NCBI GenBank assembly: GCA_031385545.1
Contig: JANNBN010000095.1
Location: 1-63,305, forward strand
Length of the DNA: 63,305 nucleotides
Source: JANNBN01 sp031385545
GTDB taxonomy: Bacteria; Actinomycetota; Acidimicrobiia; Acidimicrobiales; JANYDT01
Reading direction: 5' to 3'
Of this stretch, positions 7,346 to 15,783 are shown piece by piece. The notes under the pieces are model-generated. The model did not search any database and was not told where the DNA came from. It saw only the letters and a list, made by a program, of their open reading frames with translations. The first letter of the stretch is position 1. Each line of letters begins with the position of its first letter. Made by a program: the position numbers and the translations under genes.

Positions 7346-8746
7346 CTACGGCTGGGACTTATAGCCGACCCGAGCCATCGCACCCCACTCCTGCTTCTTC
7401 TTCGAGAGCGAACGCATCCGCCAGAAAAGAGTGAGCTGACGGAACCCGAACTGGCTGAACACGGCGTAGCCGAGTAGCCGCGCTGTATCTTTCCAGCTTC
7501 GGTAGACACCGAGGTGGTGCGTCGCGGTCCACACCGATGACGTGGTGATCAGCACACCGAGCACCTGCGAGGCAACCAGCAGACCGATGCCGCGGCTCAC
7601 CCGCGATGCATCCACCAACGCCAGCAGCAGAAGCGAAGCGAGACCGAAAACCTCCATGAACGGGGCGACCCACTCGAACAGGAACATCACCATCAGACCA
7701 ACCGTTCCGAACGTGCCGTAGCGCGGCCGGCCGATCGCGTCGCTGTGCGCGGAGAGCACCTGGCGCAGACCGCGATGCCAACGTATCCGCTGGCGCTGCA
7801 GACTGGCGATCGTCGATGGGAACTCTGTCCACACGATGGCGTCAGTCACCTGGATAGCTTTGTAGTCCTTGCCGTTTTCCTTCCATTTGCGTCGCAGCCG
7901 AACGACGATCTCCAGGTCCTCGCCGAGATGGGGATGGGGGAACCCTCCGATGCCGACGATCTCGGACCGGCGGAACACACCGAAACCGCCGGAGATGATG
8001 GGCATTGCCCCGATGGCAGCCATTCCCGGACGGCTCATCACGAACGCGCTCAGGTACTCGACGATCTGAAATCCGACGATCGGGTTGCGCGCAACACGTG
8101 GCGTCAGCACGCGCCCACGAGAAACGTCGCACTCGTTGGTGGGCAGCAGCGTCACACCGATCGCTCCGACTTCGCCCGGCGTGTACTTCATCTGGGTCAT
8201 GCAGCGCAGCAACGCGTCGGGATCCACCAACTCGTCGCCGTCCATCACAACAACCCACTCCTTCGTGGAGAGGTTCACCCCGCAATTGACACCATCGCCC
8301 TTCGAACCGGCACGCTCCTTGTCCACGACCACAAGCCGATCATCTGTACGCGAACGATAGAGGTCACGTACCGGCTGGCACGGGATCGGTCCGGGCGCAG
8401 GCGGTGACGGCGCTGCTGTCAGCCCGAACGCGTCAACGAGCACCTGGATGGTGGCATCGCTCGACCCGTCGTTGATGACGATCACCTCGATGTCCTCGTA
8501 GTTCATGGACAACGCCGACCGCACTGCCTCGACGATGACCACTGCCTCGTTGTAGGCCGGCATCATGATGGAGACCCCTGGCAGCTTTGCCCGCAGAGCC
8601 ACATCGCGCGCCCCGGCGCGCGAAGACGCGCGGTTCTGACGGAGGCTGCGTCGGCTCAGGACACCGAACCCGAAGATGCTCGCGTAGTGCAGGATGCCGA
8701 ACAGCAGACACACCCACATGAAGACTTCGACCGGCAACCCGATCAT
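7346..8746 (-). CDS. Membrane processive glycosyltransferase, family 2 (polysaccharide synthase)
   Basis: This 466-residue protein resembles cellulose, PNAG and hyaluronan synthases. It has an N-terminal membrane helix (8-30), a GT2 catalytic domain (PAYNEAVV at 63-70, INDGSSDAT, nucleotide-sugar DGD at 169-171, acceptor GED at 275-277, QRIRW at 319-323) and three or four C-terminal membrane helices. The QxxRW motif marks a processive enzyme. The ATG at 8746 directly precedes the first helix; an earlier frame extension overlaps the upstream gene and looks non-coding. It lies 16 bases after the HEAT-repeat gene and is the last gene of a BcsB-like/HEAT/GT2 operon. No PilZ domain is present. The sugar polymer made is unknown. 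Confidence 0.88.
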   Translation of the reverse strand: MIGLPVEVFMWVCLLFGILHYASIFGFGVLSRRSLRQNRASSRAGARDVALRAKLPGVSIMMPAYNEAVVIVEAVRSALSMNYEDIEVIVINDGSSDATIQVLVDAFGLTAAPSPPAPGPIPCQPVRDLYRSRTDDRLVVVDKERAGSKGDGVNCGVNLSTKEWVVVMDGDELVDPDALLRCMTQMKYTPGEVGAIGVTLLPTNECDVSRGRVLTPRVARNPIVGFQIVEYLSAFVMSRPGMAAIGAMPIISGGFGVFRRSEIVGIGGFPHPHLGEDLEIVVRLRRKWKENGKDYKAIQVTDAIVWTEFPSTIASLQRQRIRWHRGLRQVLSAHSDAIGRPRYGTFGTVGLMVMFLFEWVAPFMEVFGLASLLLLALVDASRVSRGIGLLVASQVLGVLITTSSVWTATHHLGVYRSWKDTARLLGYAVFSQFGFRQLTLFWRMRSLSKKKQEWGAMARVGYKSQP

Positions 8747-8762
8747 GACCGGGCTCCGTGCA

Positions 8763-10265
8763 TCACGCACCCGAAGACAGCGGGGCGGAGTCCAGATCCT
8801 CTCGGAGGGTCCACACCGATCTCGCACCCACACCGTGAATGTCTGCGATCTCACGCCGAGCGCGGTCCACTGCCGATGAACTGATACCCACAGTACGCGC
8901 AGCAGCACGAATGCCCGTCGCTTCTACCTGTCCACCGGCGGCCTGCATCTCGGCAAGCAGCCAGCGAGTCGCAGCGCCGGCCTCAGCCTTCGGACGCCGT
9001 GCGCCGTGCAGTGGGCTTGGGTCGCGTTCCACCGTCGCGTCAGCATCGGCCAGTGCGGCACTCACCAGCTGCCGCGACGCCGACGCAGCGCGTTTCGCCG
9101 AACCGGTCCGAATCGCCGCTGTCCGGGTGGAACCAGCTGGGCTTGACGCCGTCCGCGCCGAATCGACGCGCCACAATGCCAACTCGGCAGTTTCCACCGT
9201 GAGCGGGTCGGTTGACGTCTCGCGGGTGCGGCGAAGCAGCGCAACACCCTCTGGCATCCGCGAGAGCCCTTCAGCAGCAGCGATGCGGACCACGCGGGAT
9301 GAGTCGCTCATCGCAGCGAACAGCGCAAGCAGGTTCGAGCCGTCGGCCGACCGGGACAATGATCGGACCGCCCCGAGCCTGGTTCCCTCGTCAGGGTCGG
9401 TCAGCAACGCAGTCAGCGCGTCGCGAGATTGCGGCGACGTTGCGTCGATCGCTTCGGCCGAACGAGCCCTGACGCCCGGATCCTCGTCGTCGAGCGTGCC
9501 GAGCAGTACATCGTTGGCCCGGCCGGCCGGAACGTTGGCCAGCAATCGCACGAGAGCCGGCGAAGCTCCCCACTCGTGTGCGCGCCGAACCAACGACTGC
9601 ACAGCGTCCTGTGGCAACCGCTGGACCACGTCGCCCAGCAGGCTGGCTGCCCACGGGCCTTCATTGTCGAGCAACCCCAGCAAGACGCCGATGGTGGCAT
9701 CCGGGTCGATCACCGCGAGGGAACGGCAGGCGGCGACGCGCACCGTCGGATCGTCATCGCTGGTGGCCGCAAGCATCGAGCCACGGCCAGCGCGCATACG
9801 AACCATCGCCACCACTTCGCATGCATAGGCGCGTCGTCCGGGATCCTTGTCAGCCAGCGCGTCGGAAACCCATCGGCTGATGGAGTCAACGTCCTCGGTA
9901 CGGCCGCGAAGACACTTCATGACTTCCGGGTTCGAACGCGCCTCGTTCGTCAGCGCGTCGATGGCGATCTGACGAGAACTCGGACGGCGCAACATCGCAC
10001 TGAACTTCTCAGAAGCGATCGAGTCACCGATCAGCAAGCCGGACACTGCGGCCGTTGCCGCCTCCCAATTCCGCCCGGGGTCGGCTCGCCTGCGATAGAT
10101 GAGGGCCTGGGTCACGATGCTGTCCAGACTGACAATGAACGCCGCAGCAAAGATCGCTCCCGATACCGCCCACACGATTTCGCTCGTCGAACGGACCGGC
10201 AGGGAGAGCGACTCGAACCACGAACGCAAACCTGGTCCGGACCACACTGCAAGGGACCAGCTCAC
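8763..10265 (-). CDS. Membrane-anchored HEAT-repeat protein
   Basis: The protein has 500 residues, starting at the GTG that overlaps the previous stop (GTGA). It has one membrane segment near residues 28-55 followed by a long array of HEAT-like helical repeats (for example DPTVRVAACRSLAVIDPDATIGVL, DPGVRARSAEAIDA, SSRVVRIAAAEGL). The C-terminal 90 residues are a separate region that looks like a small winged helix (GGQVEATGIRAAARTVGISSSAVDRARREI). HEAT arrays are protein-binding scaffolds. Its position between a BcsB-like protein and a polysaccharide synthase, with overlapping and close spacing, suggests that it helps assemble the synthase complex; this is inference. Confidence 0.8.
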   Translation of the reverse strand: MSWSLAVWSGPGLRSWFESLSLPVRSTSEIVWAVSGAIFAAAFIVSLDSIVTQALIYRRRADPGRNWEAATAAVSGLLIGDSIASEKFSAMLRRPSSRQIAIDALTNEARSNPEVMKCLRGRTEDVDSISRWVSDALADKDPGRRAYACEVVAMVRMRAGRGSMLAATSDDDPTVRVAACRSLAVIDPDATIGVLLGLLDNEGPWAASLLGDVVQRLPQDAVQSLVRRAHEWGASPALVRLLANVPAGRANDVLLGTLDDEDPGVRARSAEAIDATSPQSRDALTALLTDPDEGTRLGAVRSLSRSADGSNLLALFAAMSDSSRVVRIAAAEGLSRMPEGVALLRRTRETSTDPLTVETAELALWRVDSARTASSPAGSTRTAAIRTGSAKRAASASRQLVSAALADADATVERDPSPLHGARRPKAEAGAATRWLLAEMQAAGGQVEATGIRAAARTVGISSSAVDRARREIADIHGVGARSVWTLREDLDSAPLSSGA

Positions 10266-12373
10266 GAGTGCCCGCTCCGATGCCGATTGACGACCACGAA
10301 CATCGCGATCAGACACCCGCTGACAAACCCGAACCACACCGGGTACCCAACCCGCGACTGCGACACCACGGGGCGGCGCACCACACTCGGCCGCGCATCC
10401 ATCTGTACACGTAGGTTCTTCGTCACACCGGCGCGCTCGATGAGTAGATCGCCGCTCAAGGCCCGCAGGCCTCGGAGGTCCGATCTCGTTGGAGCGAGCA
10501 GGCGTGTGATCCCCCCGTCGTCGCCGGACACGAGCAGCAGGTGGTCGGCTGTCGAACCGCCAACTGCGCTCAACGCTGCCGTTGCGGGACGCTGCGTGGT
10601 TGCCGGAAGCGTGCCAGCTGATCCGGCCAATGATCCAGGAAACAGGTCAGCGACCGAGCTGTGCGTCGAGACGAAGAGGGTCGGATGATTGAACTGGTCG
10701 ACCGCTCCTGAGGGGTCATCGATGACCCGGCCGGCCAATATCACCGGAGATCGGTGCTGCAACAGCTCCACCATTGCGGCCGCTGCGACCAGCTCAGGGA
10801 ACGTGCGCTGCATCATCCGGATCTCGAAACCGTCGGCGAACGCCTGCGGGAAACGTGAAAAACCGCCTTCGACACCGTTTCCCGGTGTGCCCTCGAACGA
10901 AGAAGTGGGGTCAAGTTCAACCGTGACGGTCGGGCGCACGGACCCCGGAGCGCACCCTGTCGATCCGGTGACCGAGGCGACAGGTGCGTCGGTTGCAGCA
11001 GGCGCTCCCCGCTCGGGCCACTGGCTTGTGCCGGCGAGATCAGATGCACGCACCTCGAACACGTTGTCGGCAGCGATCGACGGGGTGCTGACCGTACCCG
11101 ACAGCTCGAACGCCTCGTCGTTGCCAACACGCTTGGTGGCAAGGATGCGATCGTTGGCACGCAGTTGAACCGTGACTGCACCCGTGCCGTTCGAGCGGGC
11201 CACGCCGTTGACCGTGGCGGTGATGCTCGCCATCTGCCCGCCGAACCGGGCCTGCTCCAACTGCACGCTGACCGTTGCCTCGCCCTGGCCCATTGCCGTC
11301 ACCGCGCCTCGGCGAATGTCGGACAATGCGACGAAGGGTTCCGTTGCGCGACGTGTCGAGGGAACAGGCTGTGGGTCACCCTGCGCCTCGAAGGAAGCAT
11401 CGAACCGGCTCGATGCGATGAACGAGACCAGACCCGGACCGCGCTCCGACGGCCCGCCGATCACCAAGATGGTGCTGGCTCCAGACCGCACGAGCGCGAT
11501 GCCACGCGGAGCTGACTGTTGCAGGCGGACGACGCGATCGAACGGCGACAGTTCAACATCTCGGTCGGTCACGACAACTCGCGCTGCGGGCCACCGGTGT
11601 GCAGCGAACTCCGCAAGGTCGATCACTGCCTGTGCCGTGCCTGCAGCCGACGCGTCCTCGCGGTCGATCCGGATGACCAGGCGGTCCAGCACTGTGGGGA
11701 AGAAATCAGCAAACGTCTGCGGGTGCTCCATCGTGCCGACCGTGGTCACTGCGAGGTCCGTCAACGACACGGTCGGCGCGTCACGGCACGGATCGGTACT
11801 CACGACGCTCGCTTCCATCGCAACTACTGACCGGCGGGCAGTGTCGGCTGTGCCAGCTGTGTCGGCTGCGTCCGCTGCGTCGGCTCCGCCGGCTGGATCC
11901 GCCGACGAAGACAGGTCCAGGGAGAACGACCCGGCACGATACGGAAGACGGACGAGCGGTTGGCCGGCAATTGCGAACGCCAACTCGACACCCGATGCGG
12001 CTCCCGAATGGGTAACGGGCTTGACTCCAGTGGCCGCAGCGTCGATGACGCCCAGCAGACGTTGCGCTGTCATGCCACGCGGTAGCTCGATGCCGACGAC
12101 GCCCGGCCGTGCGGCCGTGACCATGACGGCGTCTGTCTCCCACAGCGACCCATCAACGACCCACCGATCAGGACCCTGCTGTTCGACCCGGCCGGGCAGC
12201 AATCCACCGGTCGGGTCGACGGCCGGGACGGTCGCTCCTAACGGTGGCGTCAACGCAAGGGCCGACAGCACCACACCCGCGCAGAGAGCTGCCATCACGA
12301 CCCGAGGCCGAAGACGACTCGATCGTTGAGGAGAGAAGCGAGCTGGGAGAGTGTTCACGACGGTCACGGGCAC
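10262..12373 (-). CDS. Large bitopic exported protein, BcsB-like polysaccharide synthase partner
   Basis: This 703-residue protein has an N-terminal signal/anchor segment (about 24-48), a roughly 620-residue extracytoplasmic region of beta-rich modules and one C-terminal membrane helix (about 676-695) followed by a short basic tail. This is the layout of BcsB-type partners, whose tail helix sits beside the GT2 synthase. The region around 215-345 (FFPTVLDRLVIRIDRED, ILVIGGPSERG) and the block AAAMVELLQHRSPVIL also recall BcsB, but similarity is weak and was judged by eye. An Ala/Asp/Thr-rich repeat lies near 160-180. It overlaps the HEAT gene by GTGA, so both belong to one operon. Confidence 0.6.
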   Translation of the reverse strand: MPVTVVNTLPARFSPQRSSRLRPRVVMAALCAGVVLSALALTPPLGATVPAVDPTGGLLPGRVEQQGPDRWVVDGSLWETDAVMVTAARPGVVGIELPRGMTAQRLLGVIDAAATGVKPVTHSGAASGVELAFAIAGQPLVRLPYRAGSFSLDLSSSADPAGGADAADAADTAGTADTARRSVVAMEASVVSTDPCRDAPTVSLTDLAVTTVGTMEHPQTFADFFPTVLDRLVIRIDREDASAAGTAQAVIDLAEFAAHRWPAARVVVTDRDVELSPFDRVVRLQQSAPRGIALVRSGASTILVIGGPSERGPGLVSFIASSRFDASFEAQGDPQPVPSTRRATEPFVALSDIRRGAVTAMGQGEATVSVQLEQARFGGQMASITATVNGVARSNGTGAVTVQLRANDRILATKRVGNDEAFELSGTVSTPSIAADNVFEVRASDLAGTSQWPERGAPAATDAPVASVTGSTGCAPGSVRPTVTVELDPTSSFEGTPGNGVEGGFSRFPQAFADGFEIRMMQRTFPELVAAAAMVELLQHRSPVILAGRVIDDPSGAVDQFNHPTLFVSTHSSVADLFPGSLAGSAGTLPATTQRPATAALSAVGGSTADHLLLVSGDDGGITRLLAPTRSDLRGLRALSGDLLIERAGVTKNLRVQMDARPSVVRRPVVSQSRVGYPVWFGFVSGCLIAMFVVVNRHRSGHS

Positions 12374-12502
12374 CCCACGGACACGGGGCGCAATCGGACC
12401 ATCGACCGCCGAACGACGGGTCTTTAGTCAGCCACGCTGGTAACCGGAGTGCCTGGTTGGACCGGCGCGGCGGCTACCGGTAGCGCTGCTGGCGCTCCGC
12501 GC

Positions 12503-12781
12503 TCAGACGACGACCAGCCCCAGGCCGATGAGCTCACCGACGAACGTCACTACGTGCGCGCGCAGCGTGGGTTCTTCCACGTCGAACTCGTCAAGAAGGG
12601 TGATGACTGCAGCTGCCGGAGTGGCGCCACCCTCAAGCAGCTGCCACACACGCGTGCCAACTTCGTTCATGCCCAAATAGCGACCGGACGCCATATCCAG
12701 CACCACGCTCTCCTCGCCGACGACGCGCACCATCACCTCGGGCGACGGGTTGTACGTGCGATCCAACACAACTGGGCTCAT
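12503..12781 (-). CDS. PqqD-like protein, probable RiPP leader-recognition element (lasso B1 type)
   Basis: This 92-residue protein follows the PqqD/RRE pattern throughout: a beta-rich N-terminus (VMVRVVGEESVVLDMASGRYLGMNEVGTRVWQLL) then helices and a wing (AAVITLLDEFDVEEPTLRAHVVTFVGELIGLGLV). Stand-alone proteins of this size act as the B1 leader-binding subunit in lasso-peptide synthesis. A strong AGGAGA site precedes the ATG, whose last bases overlap the phosphatase stop (TGATG). It sits 2.8 kb from the lasso-like precursor gene, within the polysaccharide operon rather than beside the cyclase, so its partner could instead be another process. No separate B2 protease follows it. Confidence 0.8.
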   Translation of the reverse strand: MSPVVLDRTYNPSPEVMVRVVGEESVVLDMASGRYLGMNEVGTRVWQLLEGGATPAAAVITLLDEFDVEEPTLRAHVVTFVGELIGLGLVVV

Positions 12782-13476
12782 CAATATCTCCTGAATAGGC
12801 CCCGGCGAAGTTCGGGGGTGTCCGTGCGGGTTTCGGGGCGGGTTTCCCGAGTTCTGCCGATGCCGGGTCCTGCAGTTTCGTCGGGCCCGGCGTGCGAGGC
12901 AAGCCCCAATACTGCCAACGCGACTTGGCCCACGTACTGGTCCAGCAGAACCGCAGTTCGTTCGAACGCGGACGGTGGGCCACCGAACGGATCGGCGATG
13001 TCTCCGTCGGTTCCAGCACCCATCAGCGCTGCTGCGGTACGACCAGAATGCAGCCGAGCGATGTACTGACCGAGCGACTCGTTTGTTGGACGCGGCCCGA
13101 GTGCCGCGATGCGGGCCGAAAGGTCGGTCAGGCGAAACGTACGCGGCCATACTTTCGTGTCCAGGTCGACCGCCTGCTGCACGTGAGCACCCGTCATGGT
13201 GATCACCAGGTCCGCCGACCGCAGCAACGTCGGCTGCAGCTGCGTGCTGAGGTGGCCACGGAGATCGATTCCTCTTGTCGCCATCGCTGCGACGGCGAAC
13301 GGGTCGGCGGCGCGGCCGCTGTCCAGGAAGCCGCCAGAGGCGACCGCAACGGAAGACCCAGTGCTCCAGCCGGCGAACCGTTGGGCAAGCAACGCTGCAG
13401 CCATTGGAGAACGGCAGATATTGGCAGTGCACACGACGAGGATGAAACCTGGCGGACCGGAGGACGAAACGCTCAC
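12781..13476 (-). CDS. Low-molecular-weight protein tyrosine phosphatase
   Basis: The 231-residue protein carries the P-loop CTANICRS (C16 nucleophile, R22) near its N-terminus and a probable general-acid Asp in DIADPFGGP. Phosphatases of this class usually reset bacterial tyrosine kinases that control capsule and exopolysaccharide export, which matches the CapD-type gene immediately upstream. The GTG start overlaps the CapD stop (GTGA). A Thr/Arg/Pro-rich tail of about 35 residues at the C-terminus is probably disordered. No cognate kinase is seen in the window. Confidence 0.87.
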   Translation of the reverse strand: MSVSSSGPPGFILVVCTANICRSPMAAALLAQRFAGWSTGSSVAVASGGFLDSGRAADPFAVAAMATRGIDLRGHLSTQLQPTLLRSADLVITMTGAHVQQAVDLDTKVWPRTFRLTDLSARIAALGPRPTNESLGQYIARLHSGRTAAALMGAGTDGDIADPFGGPPSAFERTAVLLDQYVGQVALAVLGLASHAGPDETAGPGIGRTRETRPETRTDTPELRRGLFRRY

Positions 13477-15374
13477 GCGACGCGGTCTGCGTGCATGTTT
13501 GTGAGGCACAGGTCCTGCAACTGCTCGATGAGTTCGTGCGGCGGACCGTCGGGGTCAAGGTCGATGACTTCACAGGGGGTGAGCTGCGGCACTGCCGAGT
13601 GCATCACCAGCGGGTGAAACGGGCGATGGTCCGTCTCGGAAGAAGCGAGCAGGATTTCGTGCAGCTTCTCGGCCGGCCGCAACCCCGTGTAGCGCACCGG
13701 GATGGATTTACCGCTGCGGGCGATCATGCGGGCAGCCACATCGGCGATGCGCACCGGAGTGCCCATGTCGAGGATGAGCACCTCACCCGACCGGCCGATG
13801 GCACCGGCCTGGATGACCAGCTCGACGGCTTCGGTGACCAGCATGAAATAGCGGGTGACGTCGGGATGGGTGACCGTGACTTCTTTGCCTTCTGCGATTT
13901 GCGAGCGGAACGCACCGAGCACACTGCCCCGGCTGCCAAGGACGTTGCCGAACCGTACGCTGACATACGTTCCGATGGCTGCCTGGTGGGCGGCGTGGGC
14001 GGTGAGACGCTCGGCGATGCGCTTGGTGTACCCAAGCACGCTCGACGGGTCAGCGGCCTTGTCGGTGGAGATGTTGACGAACGTACCGACACCCACTTCC
14101 ATCGCCGCTTCGAGCACCGTCTGTGTGCCCCACACGTTGCTCTGCACGGCCTCGCCCGGGTTGGCCTCGAGCAACGGAAGATGCTTCAGCGCCGCAGCGT
14201 GGAACACCACGTCCGGGGTGAACTCCTTGAAGACCGAACGGATGCGGCCCCGATCGCGCAGATCTGCGAGAACCAGGTTCGGCGAGTCCAGCAGCCCGTG
14301 GCCGTCGATGGAGAGCTGCACCGCGTGGAGGGCTGACTCGTCGCGGTCGAGCATGACGAGCTGCGCCGGGTTGAACTGGCTGAGCTGGCGGCACAGTTCG
14401 CTGCCGATGGACCCGCCGGCCCCGGTGACCAGCACCTTGCGGCCAGCAACGTAGTCGGCGATCTGAGCGATGTCGGTGTTGATGCGGCGGCGGCCCAACA
14501 GGTCTTCTTCGGTGAGGTCCTGAATTGCGCTGCTGCCGCTGAAGAGCCCCGACAGTGGGGCGAGGACCTTGACCTTGAGCGGTGGAACGCAGGCCTCGGC
14601 GGCTGCACGGACTTCGGACACCAGCTCGGAGCTGACCTCGGAAATGGCGACCAGCAACGCGTCGGCCCGATACTCGCGTGCAAGCAGTGCGAGTTTGGAG
14701 CGGTCGCCACGGACCTTGACCCCCTTGATGCTGAGATGGCGCTTGGCCGGGTCGTCGTCCATCATTGCCACGGGCAAGTACGTGGAACGGTTGGTGACCA
14801 GTTCCGACACGATGCTGGCACCGCGTTCGCCTGCGCCGAACACCAACAGCCGTGTTGCTTCGTTGGGGTCGGGGCGGCGGCGGATCCCTTCGAGGGTGCG
14901 CCACACGTAGCGGACGCCCCCCATCCCCAGCAGCGCCATGCACGAGCCGACGATGAGCGCCGAGAGAGGCATACGGGGGACAAACCCGTATTCGACCACG
15001 GTGACAACCGCACCGACGCAGAACGTGACCCGTGCGAGGTCTGCCAGTTCTTCGAAGGACCCGTAACGGCGGGTGCCCCGGTACAGGCCGGTGGCGAGGC
15101 CAACAGCGGTCTGGAGAATGGCAGCCAGACCGATGGTTCGCAGCACCGGGTTCCATTGGACCGGCAACGACGCCTGCGAGAAACGGACGGCAGCGGCGAT
15201 GCCAAGGGCAACGGCCCACGCAGCAAGGTCCGACACCACCTTCAACATGGGGATGACCTCATGGAAGGCAGGCGGCGCGGGCCGTCGGAGCAAGTTGTAG
15301 AGCAGGCTGTGCCTGTTGCTGCGCATATTCCCCCTTGGCGCCGACACGGGGTTGCCGACAAGTTGCAGAGACAT
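13473..15374 (-). CDS. Membrane nucleotide-sugar epimerase/dehydratase (FlaA1/CapD/WbpM type)
   Basis: The protein has 633 residues. Four N-terminal membrane helices (about 42-155) are followed by a CoA-binding-like Rossmann domain (LLVFGAGERGASIV) and a C-terminal short-chain dehydrogenase domain with VTGAGGSIGSELCRQ and ISTDKAADPSSVLGYTKR. Members of this family dehydrate or epimerise UDP-HexNAc for surface polysaccharide. At the position of the usual Tyr (Met in WbpM) this protein has Leu. The start is uncertain: Met1 at 15374 has a weak site, whereas Met17 (15326) is preceded by AAGGGGGA. It heads the operon with the tyrosine phosphatase and PqqD-like genes and is divergent from the RiPP precursor. 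Confidence 0.9.
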   Translation of the reverse strand: MSLQLVGNPVSAPRGNMRSNRHSLLYNLLRRPAPPAFHEVIPMLKVVSDLAAWAVALGIAAAVRFSQASLPVQWNPVLRTIGLAAILQTAVGLATGLYRGTRRYGSFEELADLARVTFCVGAVVTVVEYGFVPRMPLSALIVGSCMALLGMGGVRYVWRTLEGIRRRPDPNEATRLLVFGAGERGASIVSELVTNRSTYLPVAMMDDDPAKRHLSIKGVKVRGDRSKLALLAREYRADALLVAISEVSSELVSEVRAAAEACVPPLKVKVLAPLSGLFSGSSAIQDLTEEDLLGRRRINTDIAQIADYVAGRKVLVTGAGGSIGSELCRQLSQFNPAQLVMLDRDESALHAVQLSIDGHGLLDSPNLVLADLRDRGRIRSVFKEFTPDVVFHAAALKHLPLLEANPGEAVQSNVWGTQTVLEAAMEVGVGTFVNISTDKAADPSSVLGYTKRIAERLTAHAAHQAAIGTYVSVRFGNVLGSRGSVLGAFRSQIAEGKEVTVTHPDVTRYFMLVTEAVELVIQAGAIGRSGEVLILDMGTPVRIADVAARMIARSGKSIPVRYTGLRPAEKLHEILLASSETDHRPFHPLVMHSAVPQLTPCEVIDLDPDGPPHELIEQLQDLCLTNMHADRVA

Positions 15375-15493
15375 TTGGTGGTCACCAAAGTGAACACCGT
15401 GAGTTCACCGAACGGGTTTCCTGGAGCAGGTTAGATGCAACCGCAAGACCTTTCCAGATGTGAACGATGGAAATCCCCCGTTTTCCTTACTTG

Positions 15494-15516
15494 ACGTGAT
15501 ATAGGCCACATCACGT
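15494..15516. promoter_or_regulatory. Inverted repeat between capD-like gene and RiPP precursor
   Basis: The 7-bp arms acgtgat and atcacgt are separated by nine bases, a spacing that would place the two half-sites on the same DNA face. The site lies in the 247-bp region between divergent genes and directly upstream of the predicted precursor promoter, so a regulator bound here could control either side. Confidence 0.45.
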
Positions 15517-15529
15517 TGTCAGATTCGGG

Positions 15530-15558
15530 TGGACAACACGCAGAGCGGCTGATAGGTT
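15530..15558 (+). promoter_or_regulatory. Predicted sigma-70-type promoter of the RiPP precursor
   Basis: The boxes TGGACA (15530-15535) and TAGGTT (15553-15558) are separated by exactly 17 bases. Transcription would start near 15565, giving an untranslated leader of about 57 bases before the precursor start. Confidence 0.5.
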
Positions 15559-15621
15559 CGGCGGCAGAACTAAATCGGGCGGCCGGACCGCTTGAACACT
15601 CTGAACGGACGGAGATCCACC

Positions 15622-15753
15622 ATGAACGCCAAGAAGATCTACACCAGCCCAACGATCACCGATCTCGGAACAGCAGCCAGCCTTACCCGCGGCGGCGGCG
15701 GCAAAGGTACGGACCAGGGACTCGGTAAAAACGACGGTAAGGGCACATCCTGA
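15622..15753 (+). CDS. Lasso-type RiPP precursor peptide (43 aa)
   Basis: The gene encodes MNAKKIYTSPTITDLG followed by TAASLTR and the core GGGGKGTDQGLGKNDGKGTS. The leader has the YxxPxI...LG motif (Y7, P10, I12, G16) bound by lasso B1 proteins. Thr22 is at position -2 of the expected cut after Arg23. The 20-residue core would start with Gly1 and has Asp8, giving an 8-residue macrolactam ring, a 12-residue tail and a C-terminal Ser. A GGAG site lies seven bases before the ATG. The tail has no bulky aromatic residue (only Lys, Leu, Asn, Asp), which is unusual for holding a thread. It converges on the cyclase gene 30 bases downstream. Confidence 0.82.
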   Translation: MNAKKIYTSPTITDLGTAASLTRGGGGKGTDQGLGKNDGKGTS

Positions 15754-15783
15754 TTCTCCGCTAGCCGCTTGCGGCTCTTCCGG

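Noticed and set aside
12782..13573. N-terminal extension of the PqqD-like frame
   Set aside because: It is an out-of-frame shadow of the phosphatase; the real start at 12781 has an AGGAGA site and the family length.
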